In this document: one piece after another, positions 11,756 through 20,452 of the stretch | Layout: the number at the start of each line of letters is the position of its first letter | Numbering within the stretch: the first letter of the stretch is position 1 | From: Acidobacteriota bacterium | Lineage (GTDB): Bacteria > Acidobacteriota > Terriglobia > UBA7540 | Assembly (NCBI GenBank): GCA_023474345.1 | Contig: JAMCXS010000028.1 | Span: 32,274 to 96,273 of the forward strand | Direction: 5' to 3' | DNA: 64,000 bases | The notes under the pieces: generated by a model | Database searches by the model: none | What the model was told of the DNA's origin: nothing | The model's input: the letters and a program-made list of their open reading frames with translations, nothing else | Program-made: the position numbers and the translations under genes

Positions 11756-12523
11756 TTGACACCGTTGGAGGCGCGTTTGCGCTATCTCATCCTGAGCGAT
11801 ATTCATTCCAACCTCGAAGCGCTGGTGAAGTGCCTCAAGCTTGCTGAAGGCCGCTACGACCAAGTGCTTTGCTTGGGTGATCTGGTGGGCTACGGCCCCG
11901 ATCCGAACGCGGTGATCGAGCGGGTCCGCCCTCTTGCCCGGATTATCGTACGCGGCAATCACGACAAGGCTTGTTGCGGTTTGATGGACCCGCAGGAGTT
12001 TAACCTTCTCGCGCGCCTGGCCGTGGACTGGACGCGCGGCCGGCTTACTCCCGAGAACTTCGAATTCCTTTGCAACCTGCCGAACGGCCCGGTTTCGATC
12101 GACGGCTTCGAACTGGTCCATGGGTCCCCGGCTGACGAAGACGAGTACATCTTTGATTCGCTTGAAGTGATTCGGGCCTTTAGCACCGTGGCCTCGCCGC
12201 TGGTTTTCTTCGGTCATACTCACGTGCAAGGGGGATTCCTCCTCACTGCAAATCACCGGTTCCGGCCCATTCGGACATCCCCCGAAACGGATGACGAGCC
12301 TGTAAGCCTTCCTCTCGACGGAGGCGCACGCTATCTGATCAATCCCGGCTCGGTCGGTCAGCCTCGCGACGGCGACTGGCGCGCCGGGTTTGCCATCTTT
12401 GACGCCGCTGCACGCCGCGTGGACTATTATCGGACCCCTTACAACCTGGAAATTACCCAACGAAAAATGCGCCAGGAAGGCCTGCCGGAACCGCTGATTC
12501 GGCGGCTGGAAGCCGGCCATTAG
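11756..12523 (+). CDS. metallophosphoesterase family protein (YfcE-like)
   Basis: LILSDIHSNLEAL; CLGDLVGYGPDPN; RGNHDKA; FFGHTHVQG; NPGSVGQPRDGD. Confidence 0.9.
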   Translation: MTPLEARLRYLILSDIHSNLEALVKCLKLAEGRYDQVLCLGDLVGYGPDPNAVIERVRPLARIIVRGNHDKACCGLMDPQEFNLLARLAVDWTRGRLTPENFEFLCNLPNGPVSIDGFELVHGSPADEDEYIFDSLEVIRAFSTVASPLVFFGHTHVQGGFLLTANHRFRPIRTSPETDDEPVSLPLDGGARYLINPGSVGQPRDGDWRAGFAIFDAAARRVDYYRTPYNLEITQRKMRQEGLPEPLIRRLEAGH

Positions 12524-12606
12524 ACCAGGCGCCGAGCATCGGCCCGGCACTGGACTTGCCGCCCTAAAGGGCCGCGCTGCGCGGATCCCGAGTATGACAC
12601 TCGCGA

Positions 12607-13140
12607 TCAATGGTTTCCGCCCAGCGCCACGCGTGTTGGCGTGATTTGGGGCGGCGTTTGGTTCCAGTCCGCGGGAATATTATCGAACGAGACTTCAAAA
12701 GCGCGGGTCTCGCCGGGCTTCAAGGGAGGAGTACTTGTGTTGATGGGATCAGCTTTTTGCCGAAGGTCGACTTGTCCCATAAAATTCGAGAATGCCAAGT
12801 CTAGCTCAAGGTAGCGGACCATTTGATTGCCTTTATTCGTGACGCGAGCGTGCAAGGTGACGACGGTCTGTTGCAGGAAATTTGTCGCGGCCGTCATCCG
12901 CGCGCTCGTGATCTCGATATTTTGAAGGTACGCTGCTTCCGCGGCCGTGGGTTTGGAGGTCTCCGTCGAACGCTGTGAGTTGCTGCAGCCAGCCAAGCTC
13001 AGCATGGCAAGGCTGACGGCTATTAGGCTTCTTTGAGGACGGTGGCAGATGCGGCGGGCAAGCAGGCTAAGGCGCCGGGCATCGTGCAGAGATTCAGAGT
13101 GCGTCATGATTTTCTGCCATGGGCCCTCGGGGGCCGCCAA
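12607..13140 (-). CDS. hypothetical lipoprotein
   Basis: lipobox-like LSLAGCS after a hydrophobic stretch; C-terminal beta-rich domain; no confident family. Confidence 0.6.
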   Translation of the reverse strand: MAAPEGPWQKIMTHSESLHDARRLSLLARRICHRPQRSLIAVSLAMLSLAGCSNSQRSTETSKPTAAEAAYLQNIEITSARMTAATNFLQQTVVTLHARVTNKGNQMVRYLELDLAFSNFMGQVDLRQKADPINTSTPPLKPGETRAFEVSFDNIPADWNQTPPQITPTRVALGGNH

Positions 13141-13213
13141 ATGTAGTTCCCCGTGTATAGGTTTACATACGTAGCGTCGCCCTTCAGGGCGGCAGGTTCA
13201 AAGCCGCGCGGCG

Positions 13214-14569
13214 CTAAGCGCCGGCGACTGTAAGGCCTTCTACCAACAGCGTGGGTGAATCGATGACGTGCCGGAACACAAGGTCCTGGCCGATCATTTC
13301 AATGTGATTCAGCATATCGCGCAAGTTGCCCGCGATTGTCACTTCTTCCACCGGGTAAGCCAATTCGCCATTTTCTATCCACATTCCGGCGGCGCCGCGC
13401 GAATAGTCTCCGGTAACGACGTTGACTCCAAAGCCGATCAGCTCCGTCACATAAAAACCTTCTTTGACGGAGCGAATCATTTCTTCCGGCGAGCAAGTGC
13501 CGGGAACCAGGTAGAAATTCTTGGGCCCGACGTTCGGCGCTCCGGCCAGTCCGCGCGCCGCGTTCCCCGTGGTTTTCAGGTTGAGCTTCCGCGCGGAGTA
13601 GCAATCCAGCAAGTAGCTCTTCAGCACGCCGCGTTCGATCACGGGCGTGGCGGAGGAGGGAATTCCCTCGTCGTCAAAAGGCCGCGTTCCAAACCCGCCC
13701 GGCCGCAGGCCGTCATCTATGATGGTCACGTTTTCACCGGCTACCGTCTGGCCCAGCTTCCCGGTAAGGAAAGAAGCATTCCGGTAGATTGCGTCTCCGC
13801 GCACGGCCCCGAAAACGTGGCCCAGCAGCGAGGAAGCTGTCTCGGGATCGAAAATCACCGGAACGTGGCTGGTGGCAACTTTCCGGGCCCCCAGGCGACG
13901 CAGCGCTCGTTCCGCCGCTTTGCGGCCTACTTCTTCCGGGGGATCGAGGGCCTGAATGCCTCGCGCAACCGAATACCAGTAATCGCGCTGCATTCCGCCG
14001 CCATCGTTCTGGGCAATCGGCACTACGGAAACGGCGCAGTACGAAGAGCGGTAGCTTCCCACAAACCCTGCGGAGCTTGCGTAGACTCTGGTTCCCACGC
14101 TTGACTCAAACGCCGCGCCTTCCGAGTTCTTGATGCGCGGATCGAACTTGAGCGCGGCCTCTTCCGCCCGGCGCGCATACCCGATCCGTTCTTCAGTGCC
14201 AAGCTCGGCGACGTCGGCGCAGTAGAGTTGAAGATCGCCCCTGTGCTGGCCGAGCAGCCCGGTTTCCGCCAGGCCGCTTGCGGGGTCTTCGGAAGTTTCG
14301 CGCGCCATAGCAATCGTGCGAGCCACCAGGTTTTCAAGCGAGGCCTGCGAAAAGTCGCTCGAAAACGCTGAGGCGCTGCGCTTCCCGTCGAACACGCGCA
14401 GGCCCAAGGCTTTCGCGGCTGCTTCCTTCAGCTTCTCAATTTTCCCCAGGCGCAAGGTGGTGGAGAATTCTTCGCCTTCGTGCACCACCGCGTCCGCTGC
14501 GGTTGCGCCGCTGCGGACCGCCCGGTCAACCAAATCCTTTCCGAGTTGTTCCAGGTTTAGTTCTGTCAT
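13214..14569 (-). CDS. pmbA: TldD/PmbA family metallopeptidase, PmbA/TldE-type subunit
   Basis: paired with tldD; LLDCYSARKLNLKTTGNAARG..; YSRGAAGMWIENGELAYPVEEVTIAGNLRDML. Confidence 0.9.
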   Translation of the reverse strand: MTELNLEQLGKDLVDRAVRSGATAADAVVHEGEEFSTTLRLGKIEKLKEAAAKALGLRVFDGKRSASAFSSDFSQASLENLVARTIAMARETSEDPASGLAETGLLGQHRGDLQLYCADVAELGTEERIGYARRAEEAALKFDPRIKNSEGAAFESSVGTRVYASSAGFVGSYRSSYCAVSVVPIAQNDGGGMQRDYWYSVARGIQALDPPEEVGRKAAERALRRLGARKVATSHVPVIFDPETASSLLGHVFGAVRGDAIYRNASFLTGKLGQTVAGENVTIIDDGLRPGGFGTRPFDDEGIPSSATPVIERGVLKSYLLDCYSARKLNLKTTGNAARGLAGAPNVGPKNFYLVPGTCSPEEMIRSVKEGFYVTELIGFGVNVVTGDYSRGAAGMWIENGELAYPVEEVTIAGNLRDMLNHIEMIGQDLVFRHVIDSPTLLVEGLTVAGA

Positions 14570-14647
14570 AGTGATCTATCGACGACGTCCTGACGCACGG
14601 GCGGCCTTGTGCCGCCAAATGGCGAGGTAAGCTCGCCGCTACTTTCC

Positions 14648-16102
14648 TTATGTGAACGACTGCAGGGCGCGCGGGGCCGTGCCTCCCACCGTCAGCCGGC
14701 TGATTTTGATCGTCGGAACGCCCACGCCCACGGGTACGCTCTGGCCGTCCTTGCCGCAGGTCCCGATGCCGGGATCGAGCTCCAGATTATTTCCAACCGC
14801 GGTGACGTTGGTCAGCACGGTGGGGCCGTCTCCGATCAGCGTGGCGCCCCGAATCGGCGCAGTGATCCGGCCGTCTTCGATCAGGTAAGCCTCGGAAGCG
14901 GAAAACACGAATTTGCCGCTTGTGATGTCCACCTGTCCTCCGCCGAACTGCACGGCGTAGAGGCCGCGCTTGACGGAGCGGATAATTTCTTCAGGATCGT
15001 CCTGCCCCGCCAGCATGTACGTGTTGGTCATGCGCGGCATGGGGATGTGTTCGTAGCTTTGGCGGCGGCCGTTGCCGGTGCGCGTGGCTTTCATCAGATC
15101 GGCGCTGACTTTGTCCTGCAGGTAGCCGCGCAGGATGCCGTTTTCGATCAGCACGGTCTTCTGGGTTGGCTGCCCTTCGTCATCCACGTTCAGCGAGCCG
15201 CGCCGCGCGGGAATGGTTCCATCGTCAACCACCGTGCACAATGGCGACGCTACCTGTTTGCCGATTTTGCCCGTGAAGGCGGAAATGCCCTTGCGGTTGA
15301 AGTCGGCTTCCAGGCCATGCCCGACCGCTTCGTGGAGCAGGATGCCCGGCCAGCCCGGTCCGAGCACTACTTCCATCTCGCCCGCCGGAGCGTCTTTGGC
15401 GCCAAGCTGCACGATGGCCTGCCGGGCGGCTTCGCGCGCAAAGTGCTCAGGGTCTTTTTCTCCCTGAAAGAACTCCAGCCCGACCCGCCCGCCTCCGCCG
15501 TGCGAGCCCGATTGCCGTTTTTCATCCTCCTGCGCAATCACGAAGACGTTGAGCCGCACCAGGGGCTGGAAATCCGTGACGATCCGGCCGTCTGAGCCTG
15601 CCAGCAAGACGTGCCGCACCTGGTCCGCGTAACTGACCCTGACCTGGGCAATGCGCGGATCGTAGCCGCGCGCGGCCACGTCAGCCCGGCGCACCAGTTC
15701 CAGTTTGTCCCGGAGAGCCCGGTCGGTCGAGGGTGAGGCAACCGGGTATAGGTTGTTAGGCGAATGGAGCGTGGAAAGCCCCACAGTTGAAACGCTGGCC
15801 GGACCGCTGGCGATCCGCGCCGCTATTTTGGCAGCTTTCAGAATCTTTTCCGGCTCCAGGTCGTCCGTGTAAGCGTAGCCGGTTTGATCACCCGCCACCA
15901 CCCGCACGCCGCAGCCCATCGAGATGCCTTCCATCGCCATTTTTACCAGCGACTCATCAACCAGAAGGGAAGAGGATGTGGTGTGTTCGAAATAAAGATC
16001 CGCGTAATCGCCGCCGTCGGAGAGCGCCTGGGCGAGATATCGCTCAAGGTCTGCCGGGGTCAGGCCATAGCGGTCGAAAAAATACCGGTCATTTTCAGCC
16101 AT
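14648..16102 (-). CDS. tldD: metalloprotease TldD
   Basis: LLHEAVGHGLEADFNRKG (HExxxH); RMTNTYMLAGQDDPEEII; GTCGKDGQSVPVGVGVPTIKISRLTVGG. Confidence 0.93.
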   Translation of the reverse strand: MAENDRYFFDRYGLTPADLERYLAQALSDGGDYADLYFEHTTSSSLLVDESLVKMAMEGISMGCGVRVVAGDQTGYAYTDDLEPEKILKAAKIAARIASGPASVSTVGLSTLHSPNNLYPVASPSTDRALRDKLELVRRADVAARGYDPRIAQVRVSYADQVRHVLLAGSDGRIVTDFQPLVRLNVFVIAQEDEKRQSGSHGGGGRVGLEFFQGEKDPEHFAREAARQAIVQLGAKDAPAGEMEVVLGPGWPGILLHEAVGHGLEADFNRKGISAFTGKIGKQVASPLCTVVDDGTIPARRGSLNVDDEGQPTQKTVLIENGILRGYLQDKVSADLMKATRTGNGRRQSYEHIPMPRMTNTYMLAGQDDPEEIIRSVKRGLYAVQFGGGQVDITSGKFVFSASEAYLIEDGRITAPIRGATLIGDGPTVLTNVTAVGNNLELDPGIGTCGKDGQSVPVGVGVPTIKISRLTVGGTAPRALQSFT

Positions 16103-16310
16103 AACTTTTTGCCTGGAATGGGACGCTCGCGGGTGGGCATCAAGCGCCGCGGGCCAGCCACCTAAATTTCCAACCTAACATAGCCCATCAGGAGTGTCAA
16201 TTTCCCGGCAACTGGCCGCGGAGAATGGAACCGCTGCCATCCTGAGCGCCTGAAGGCATCACATCATGCTTATAATAGGCTAGATACTTTTCGGTTCGTC
16301 TCCGGTTCGT

Positions 16311-16440
16311 TTTCGGTTCGTTTTTGCCCCATCCTTTGTTTTCAACAACTTGGCTAGCTTCGTTTTAGCTTCGTTTTCGGTTCGTTTTGCCTGTTTTCCC
16401 CACATCGATCCTGTGTTTTCAATAACTTCCCCGCTTCGTT
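16311..16440. repeat. imperfect direct duplication of GGTTCGTTTT / GTTTTCAA(C/T)AACTT / CTTCGTTT modules
   Basis: CGGTTCGTTTT at 16314 and 16378; GTTTTCAACAACTT at 16338 versus GTTTTCAATAACTT at 16415; further TTCGGTTCG copies at about 16290-16320. Confidence 0.6.
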
Positions 16441-16643
16441 TGGTCAAAAAAAGAATTCTTTTTTTTCGTGTTTTCGCCCTGCCGAACTTCGAAACAGGCG
16501 TTTGAGCCCTTTTTTGAACGTGTTGCGGCCGCACTTCTGCTCATTTCCCTTTCCTAGCGCTCGCAGGGTCCATACCCTGCAAAGCTAAAGTGGAGACTAG
16601 CACACTAGGCCCATTTTGTCAAGACAATTTTGCGCGAGGAGGG

Positions 16644-17246
16644 TTAACCGCTGCGCAAGATACGCACGAACCGCCCGGCAGCGCCGCGGAATGCGCGATA
16701 GAGCTTCATGGTTAGATAAAACGCGGCCGCCAACAATGCTGTGACGATGATGATTGATATCACAGGATGCGCTGCCGCCAGCCAGGCCAGTAGCGCCGTC
16801 AGGCCGTCTTCCCCCAGGCTCACAGCCGAAGTGCTGAAGGGCTCCGGGCTGGCCTCAATCGGCGTTCGCAAGGCCATCTTGGCGCTGTGGGAAGAGAGCG
16901 CGACCGCACCGCCGAGCAACGCGGCCAGAACACGCCACTGGGGCGGCGCGGAGCTAAACGCGCCGTAGGACAGCAGCGCAGCGGCCGGAGGACGGACAAA
17001 CGTGTGGAATGCGTTCCAGGCGCTGCCTACGTACGGCACCTTGTCCATCAAGAATTCCGCCGCGCACAGCACTAAGGCAACGGCGATGACTATGGGATTG
17101 GCTAACACACTAAGAGAGCCGGGAAGGCGAACGATCCCAAAATGCTGGAGCAAACCCAGCACGGCGACGGTCGCGTAGAGCCTCAACCCGGAAGCGTACG
17201 ACGCCCCCATCGCCAATCCTAAGGTCTGCACAATCGCCGAGGACAT
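16644..17246 (-). CDS. DUF4126 domain-containing membrane protein
   Basis: 200 aa, hydrophobic; GASYASGLRLYATVAVLGLLQHFG...MDKVPYVGSAWNAFHTFVRPPAAALL. Confidence 0.8.
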   Translation of the reverse strand: MSSAIVQTLGLAMGASYASGLRLYATVAVLGLLQHFGIVRLPGSLSVLANPIVIAVALVLCAAEFLMDKVPYVGSAWNAFHTFVRPPAAALLSYGAFSSAPPQWRVLAALLGGAVALSSHSAKMALRTPIEASPEPFSTSAVSLGEDGLTALLAWLAAAHPVISIIIVTALLAAAFYLTMKLYRAFRGAAGRFVRILRSG

Positions 17247-17443
17247 GACTCTCCTGCCCGGGCACTCAGTTTATAGGAGCAGGGTACTCCGCCGGGCCTC
17301 TCGCGTCAACTTTAGCGGGTAACGGTTCGGGGCCGAGATTCTTCATTACATCTGTGCCTGCAAGCCAGATGGCGATGGGACGTGATGCGTGACTAGCGCC
17401 GCATAAGGCCATGCGTATTGAAGGGCGCTGTCAGGGGCCATGG

Positions 17444-17486
17444 CGTCACGGTCCGGTTTTTTCTGTGCCAGAACCGGGCGGTGACG
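17444..17486. repeat. 15-bp inverted repeat (hairpin)
   Basis: CGTCACGGTCCGGTT ... AACCGGGCGGTGACG, one mismatch and one wobble, 13-nt loop; no U-tract. Confidence 0.6.
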
Positions 17487-17510
17487 ACGCTGCGACTCAG
17501 CCAAGATGCC

Positions 17511-17564
17511 GGCGATCATAGATCGCCGCTACAACGAGCGGGCGGTGAGGAGGCCGCCGCTACA
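17511..17564. repeat. two REP-like extragenic palindromes
   Basis: GGCGATCATAGATCGCCGCTACA (17511-17533) and GGCGGTGAGGAGGCCGCCGCTACA (17541-17564). Confidence 0.75.
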
Positions 17565-17572
17565 GAAGGCTT

Positions 17573-18010
17573 TCACTTGATGTAATAGCCGATCACGCGC
17601 CACGTGCCGTTTTTATCCAGGACGTCGGTGACGGTCTCGATGGCCGAGGTTTTGTTTGTAAACGAGGTTTCAAACTGCATCACGACGTATTGGCCGTTGG
17701 GAGCGCCCGGCAGCGAGGTCTTATATTCCGCGGTCTTCAAGCGCCGGGAAACCAGCTTGCCGAGAGGCTTCCTGAACGCCTCCAACGACCGCACCAGCTT
17801 TTCCTCGGTGACGGCGTTACGGAGATATGTGCCGGCGTCCTTCCAGCTCTCGGCGTATTTGCCTTGATCTACAAGGCTCAGCCATTTCTCCGCGGCCGTC
17901 ACTGCCGCTTTGTCCTTGTCATTGTTGTTCGTGTTCTTGTTCTGCGCCATGCCTGCCGCGGGAGCAAGCATCACGCATATCGCGATCAAACATCCAACTT
18001 TTCTGAGCAT
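17573..18010 (-). CDS. DUF4019-like secreted protein
   Basis: signal peptide MLRKVGCLIAICVMLAPAAGMAQ; AAEKWLSLVDQGKYAESWKDAGTYLR ... GTWRVIGYYIK. Confidence 0.75.
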   Translation of the reverse strand: MLRKVGCLIAICVMLAPAAGMAQNKNTNNNDKDKAAVTAAEKWLSLVDQGKYAESWKDAGTYLRNAVTEEKLVRSLEAFRKPLGKLVSRRLKTAEYKTSLPGAPNGQYVVMQFETSFTNKTSAIETVTDVLDKNGTWRVIGYYIK

Positions 18011-18102
18011 ATTCTCCTCGCCTAAGTGCATTATCAGGAATCCCATTGCGGCCTCGGGGCTAAGGGGAAGCATAGCGCCGGCGGGTTCCGGGCGCAATGG
18101 GC

Positions 18103-19653
18103 TTACAGCGGAATATTGCCGTGCTTTTTTGGGGGGCTGGTATCGACTTTGTTTTCGAGCATGCGGAGGGCCTGGATCAGCCGGGGACGAGTGTCGCGGG
18201 GGGCGATAACAGCATCCACGTAACCGCGCTCGGCGGCAATGTAAGGGTTGGCGAAGCGGTCGCGGAATTCCTGCACTTTTTCGCGGCGGACGTTTTCCGG
18301 GTCCTTGGCGGCCTGTAACTCGCGCCGGTAGACGATATTGACCGCTCCTTCCGGCCCCATGACGGCAATCTCGGCGGTGGGATAAGCGAAATTGACATCC
18401 GTGCGGATGTGCTTAGAGGCCATGACGCAGTAGGCTCCGCCGTAAGCCTTGCGGGTGATCACGGTGAGCTTTGGCACGGTGGCTTCCGCAAAAGCAAAGA
18501 GGAGCTTGGCGCCGTGGCGGATGATGCCGCCGAATTCCTGCTGGGTGCCGGGAAGGAATCCCGGGACATCTTCAAAGGTGATGAGCGGAATGTTGAAGGC
18601 GTCGCAGAAGCGCACAAAGCGCGCGCCCTTGACCGAAGCGTTGATATCCAGGCAGCCCGCCAGCACGGCCGGCTGGTTGGCCACGATGCCGACGCTGAAG
18701 CCGCCCAGGCGCGCAAAGCCCACGACGATGTTCTTGGCAAACTGCTCGTGAACTTCCAGGAAGTAGCCTTCATCCACAACGCGGCGAATGAGGTCTTTGA
18801 TGTCGTAAGGCTGGTCGGATTCCGGCGGGACCAGACGGTCCAGCTCTGGGTCGCGACGCTCGGGGGAATCAGCGGACTCCGCGAAGGGCGGATCCTCACG
18901 GTTGTTCTGTGGCATGAAAGAAAGCAGTTCACGCACCAGCGCCAGGCATTCCGCATCGTCGCGGGTGGAGAAATGCGCCACGCCACTGGTGGCGTTGTGT
19001 GTGGCCGGGCCGCCCAGGTCTTCCTTGGTGACGTTCTCATGCATGACGGTGCGGATGACGTCGGGCCCGGTGACAAACATGTAACTGGATTTTTCCACCA
19101 TCAGGACAAAATCCGTGATGGCGGGAGAATAGACCGCTCCTCCGGCGCAGGGGCCAAGCACGGCGGAAATTTGCGGCACCACGCCGGAAGCCAGCGTGTT
19201 GCGCAGGAAAATGTCCGCATAGCCGGCAAGCGAAGCCACGCCTTCCTGGATGCGCGCTCCGCCGGAATCATTGAGGCCGATAATGGGGGAGCCGACTTTG
19301 AGCGCCAATTCCATGATTTTACATATCTTGCCGGCATTGGCCTCACTCAGCGAGCCGCCGAAGACGGTGAAGTCCTGCGCAAAAGCGTACGCCAGGCGCC
19401 GATTGATAAGCCCGTACCCGGTGACCACGCCGTCGCCGGGAATGCGCTGCTTGGCCATGCCGAAATCCCGGCAATTGTGCTCGACGAACTCGCCGACCTC
19501 CTGGAAGCTGCCTTCGTCGAAAAGCAGGTCAAGACGCTCGCGGGCGGAGAGCTTGCCTTCCGCGTGCTGGCGCGCTCGGCGCTCCTCACCGCCGCCCGCT
19601 ACCGCACGGGCGTGACGCCGGCGAAGCTCTTCGAGTTTTTCGTCAAGAGTCAT
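18103..19653 (-). CDS. acyl-CoA carboxylase carboxyltransferase (beta) subunit, PccB/MmdA family
   Basis: 516 aa; [81 protein letters not shown]. Confidence 0.93.
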   Translation of the reverse strand: MTLDEKLEELRRRHARAVAGGGEERRARQHAEGKLSARERLDLLFDEGSFQEVGEFVEHNCRDFGMAKQRIPGDGVVTGYGLINRRLAYAFAQDFTVFGGSLSEANAGKICKIMELALKVGSPIIGLNDSGGARIQEGVASLAGYADIFLRNTLASGVVPQISAVLGPCAGGAVYSPAITDFVLMVEKSSYMFVTGPDVIRTVMHENVTKEDLGGPATHNATSGVAHFSTRDDAECLALVRELLSFMPQNNREDPPFAESADSPERRDPELDRLVPPESDQPYDIKDLIRRVVDEGYFLEVHEQFAKNIVVGFARLGGFSVGIVANQPAVLAGCLDINASVKGARFVRFCDAFNIPLITFEDVPGFLPGTQQEFGGIIRHGAKLLFAFAEATVPKLTVITRKAYGGAYCVMASKHIRTDVNFAYPTAEIAVMGPEGAVNIVYRRELQAAKDPENVRREKVQEFRDRFANPYIAAERGYVDAVIAPRDTRPRLIQALRMLENKVDTSPPKKHGNIPL

Positions 19654-19686
19654 AGGAAAAGCTCACTGGCGGAGAACATGCTTGTT

Positions 19687-20145
19687 TCAAGGCTTCTCCG
19701 CAACTTCAGCGGAGAGGGATGGCGCGGCAGTTCCCGCGGGCTTGACGTCCGGCAGCCCGGACCACTCTTCAGAGATGATGATGGAATTGCCGGGACGCTT
19801 CATCTCATACTTGACGATGACCTCCTGGCCTACCGCGCGACTGGCCAGCGCGGCAACTGCCGGCAGCGGCGCCACATCCTGGGCGACTTCATAGGTAACG
19901 CCCGCCACGTCGTACTGATAAACCAGCAGAACCGCGGAGGCGTTCTGGCCCTCCGGCTCTACCAGGCTGATAATCTCACCGGTCGCGATGCGCCCGGTCC
20001 GACTTAGGGAAAAACGCCGCAAGCGTTCCAGCTCAGCCGGATCTTTTCGCCGCCGCAACTTCAGATAAACCAGCGTGCCCGCGCCTGCAAGCACTCCCGC
20101 CGCGCCCGCAACCACACCAATCGTGAGAGACGACCATTCTCTCAA
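19687..20145 (-). CDS. hypothetical membrane-anchored protein (DUF3592-like)
   Basis: one N-terminal TM segment then small beta-rich domain; weak family recognition. Confidence 0.55.
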   Translation of the reverse strand: MREWSSLTIGVVAGAAGVLAGAGTLVYLKLRRRKDPAELERLRRFSLSRTGRIATGEIISLVEPEGQNASAVLLVYQYDVAGVTYEVAQDVAPLPAVAALASRAVGQEVIVKYEMKRPGNSIIISEEWSGLPDVKPAGTAAPSLSAEVAEKP

Positions 20146-20452
20146 CGGAGGCCTGCCTTTTTCCGGCTCTTACGCGCGGCCGCCAAGTTGAACTCCCTGC
20201 CGACTCGTCTGGGGACATTTTTCATGGTTTCGGCGGCATTATACCATTTCACGCGCCGCGTGGGCATCGCAACCTCGTGGCGTGACCAAATAGTCTGGAC
20301 CAATGACACACAGCGCGCGGAACTGCAGTTGATTCCGCCGATCAAGCTGGCTCAGTAGTTTTGCTCCGTCGTCAATCAGTTTCCGGCGGGCATGACACAC
20401 GAGGCGTCCTCATGATATAGCCGCAAGGGGATTTACGATACGGTTGCACCCA

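Noticed and set aside
13214-16102. TldD/PmbA pair as a possible RiPP-maturation locus
   Set aside because: No precursor peptide, modifying enzyme or exporter nearby; tldD/pmbA are commonly found as a stand-alone pair.
16280-16534. 84-aa basic ORF (MRPQHVQKRAQTPVSKFGRAK...)
   Set aside because: Low-complexity, made of short repeats, no recognised family. Reported as a repeat element rather than a gene.
18409-20007. 532-aa ORF on + strand
   Set aside because: Antisense shadow of the acyl-CoA carboxylase beta subunit gene; composition typical of GC-rich antisense frames.
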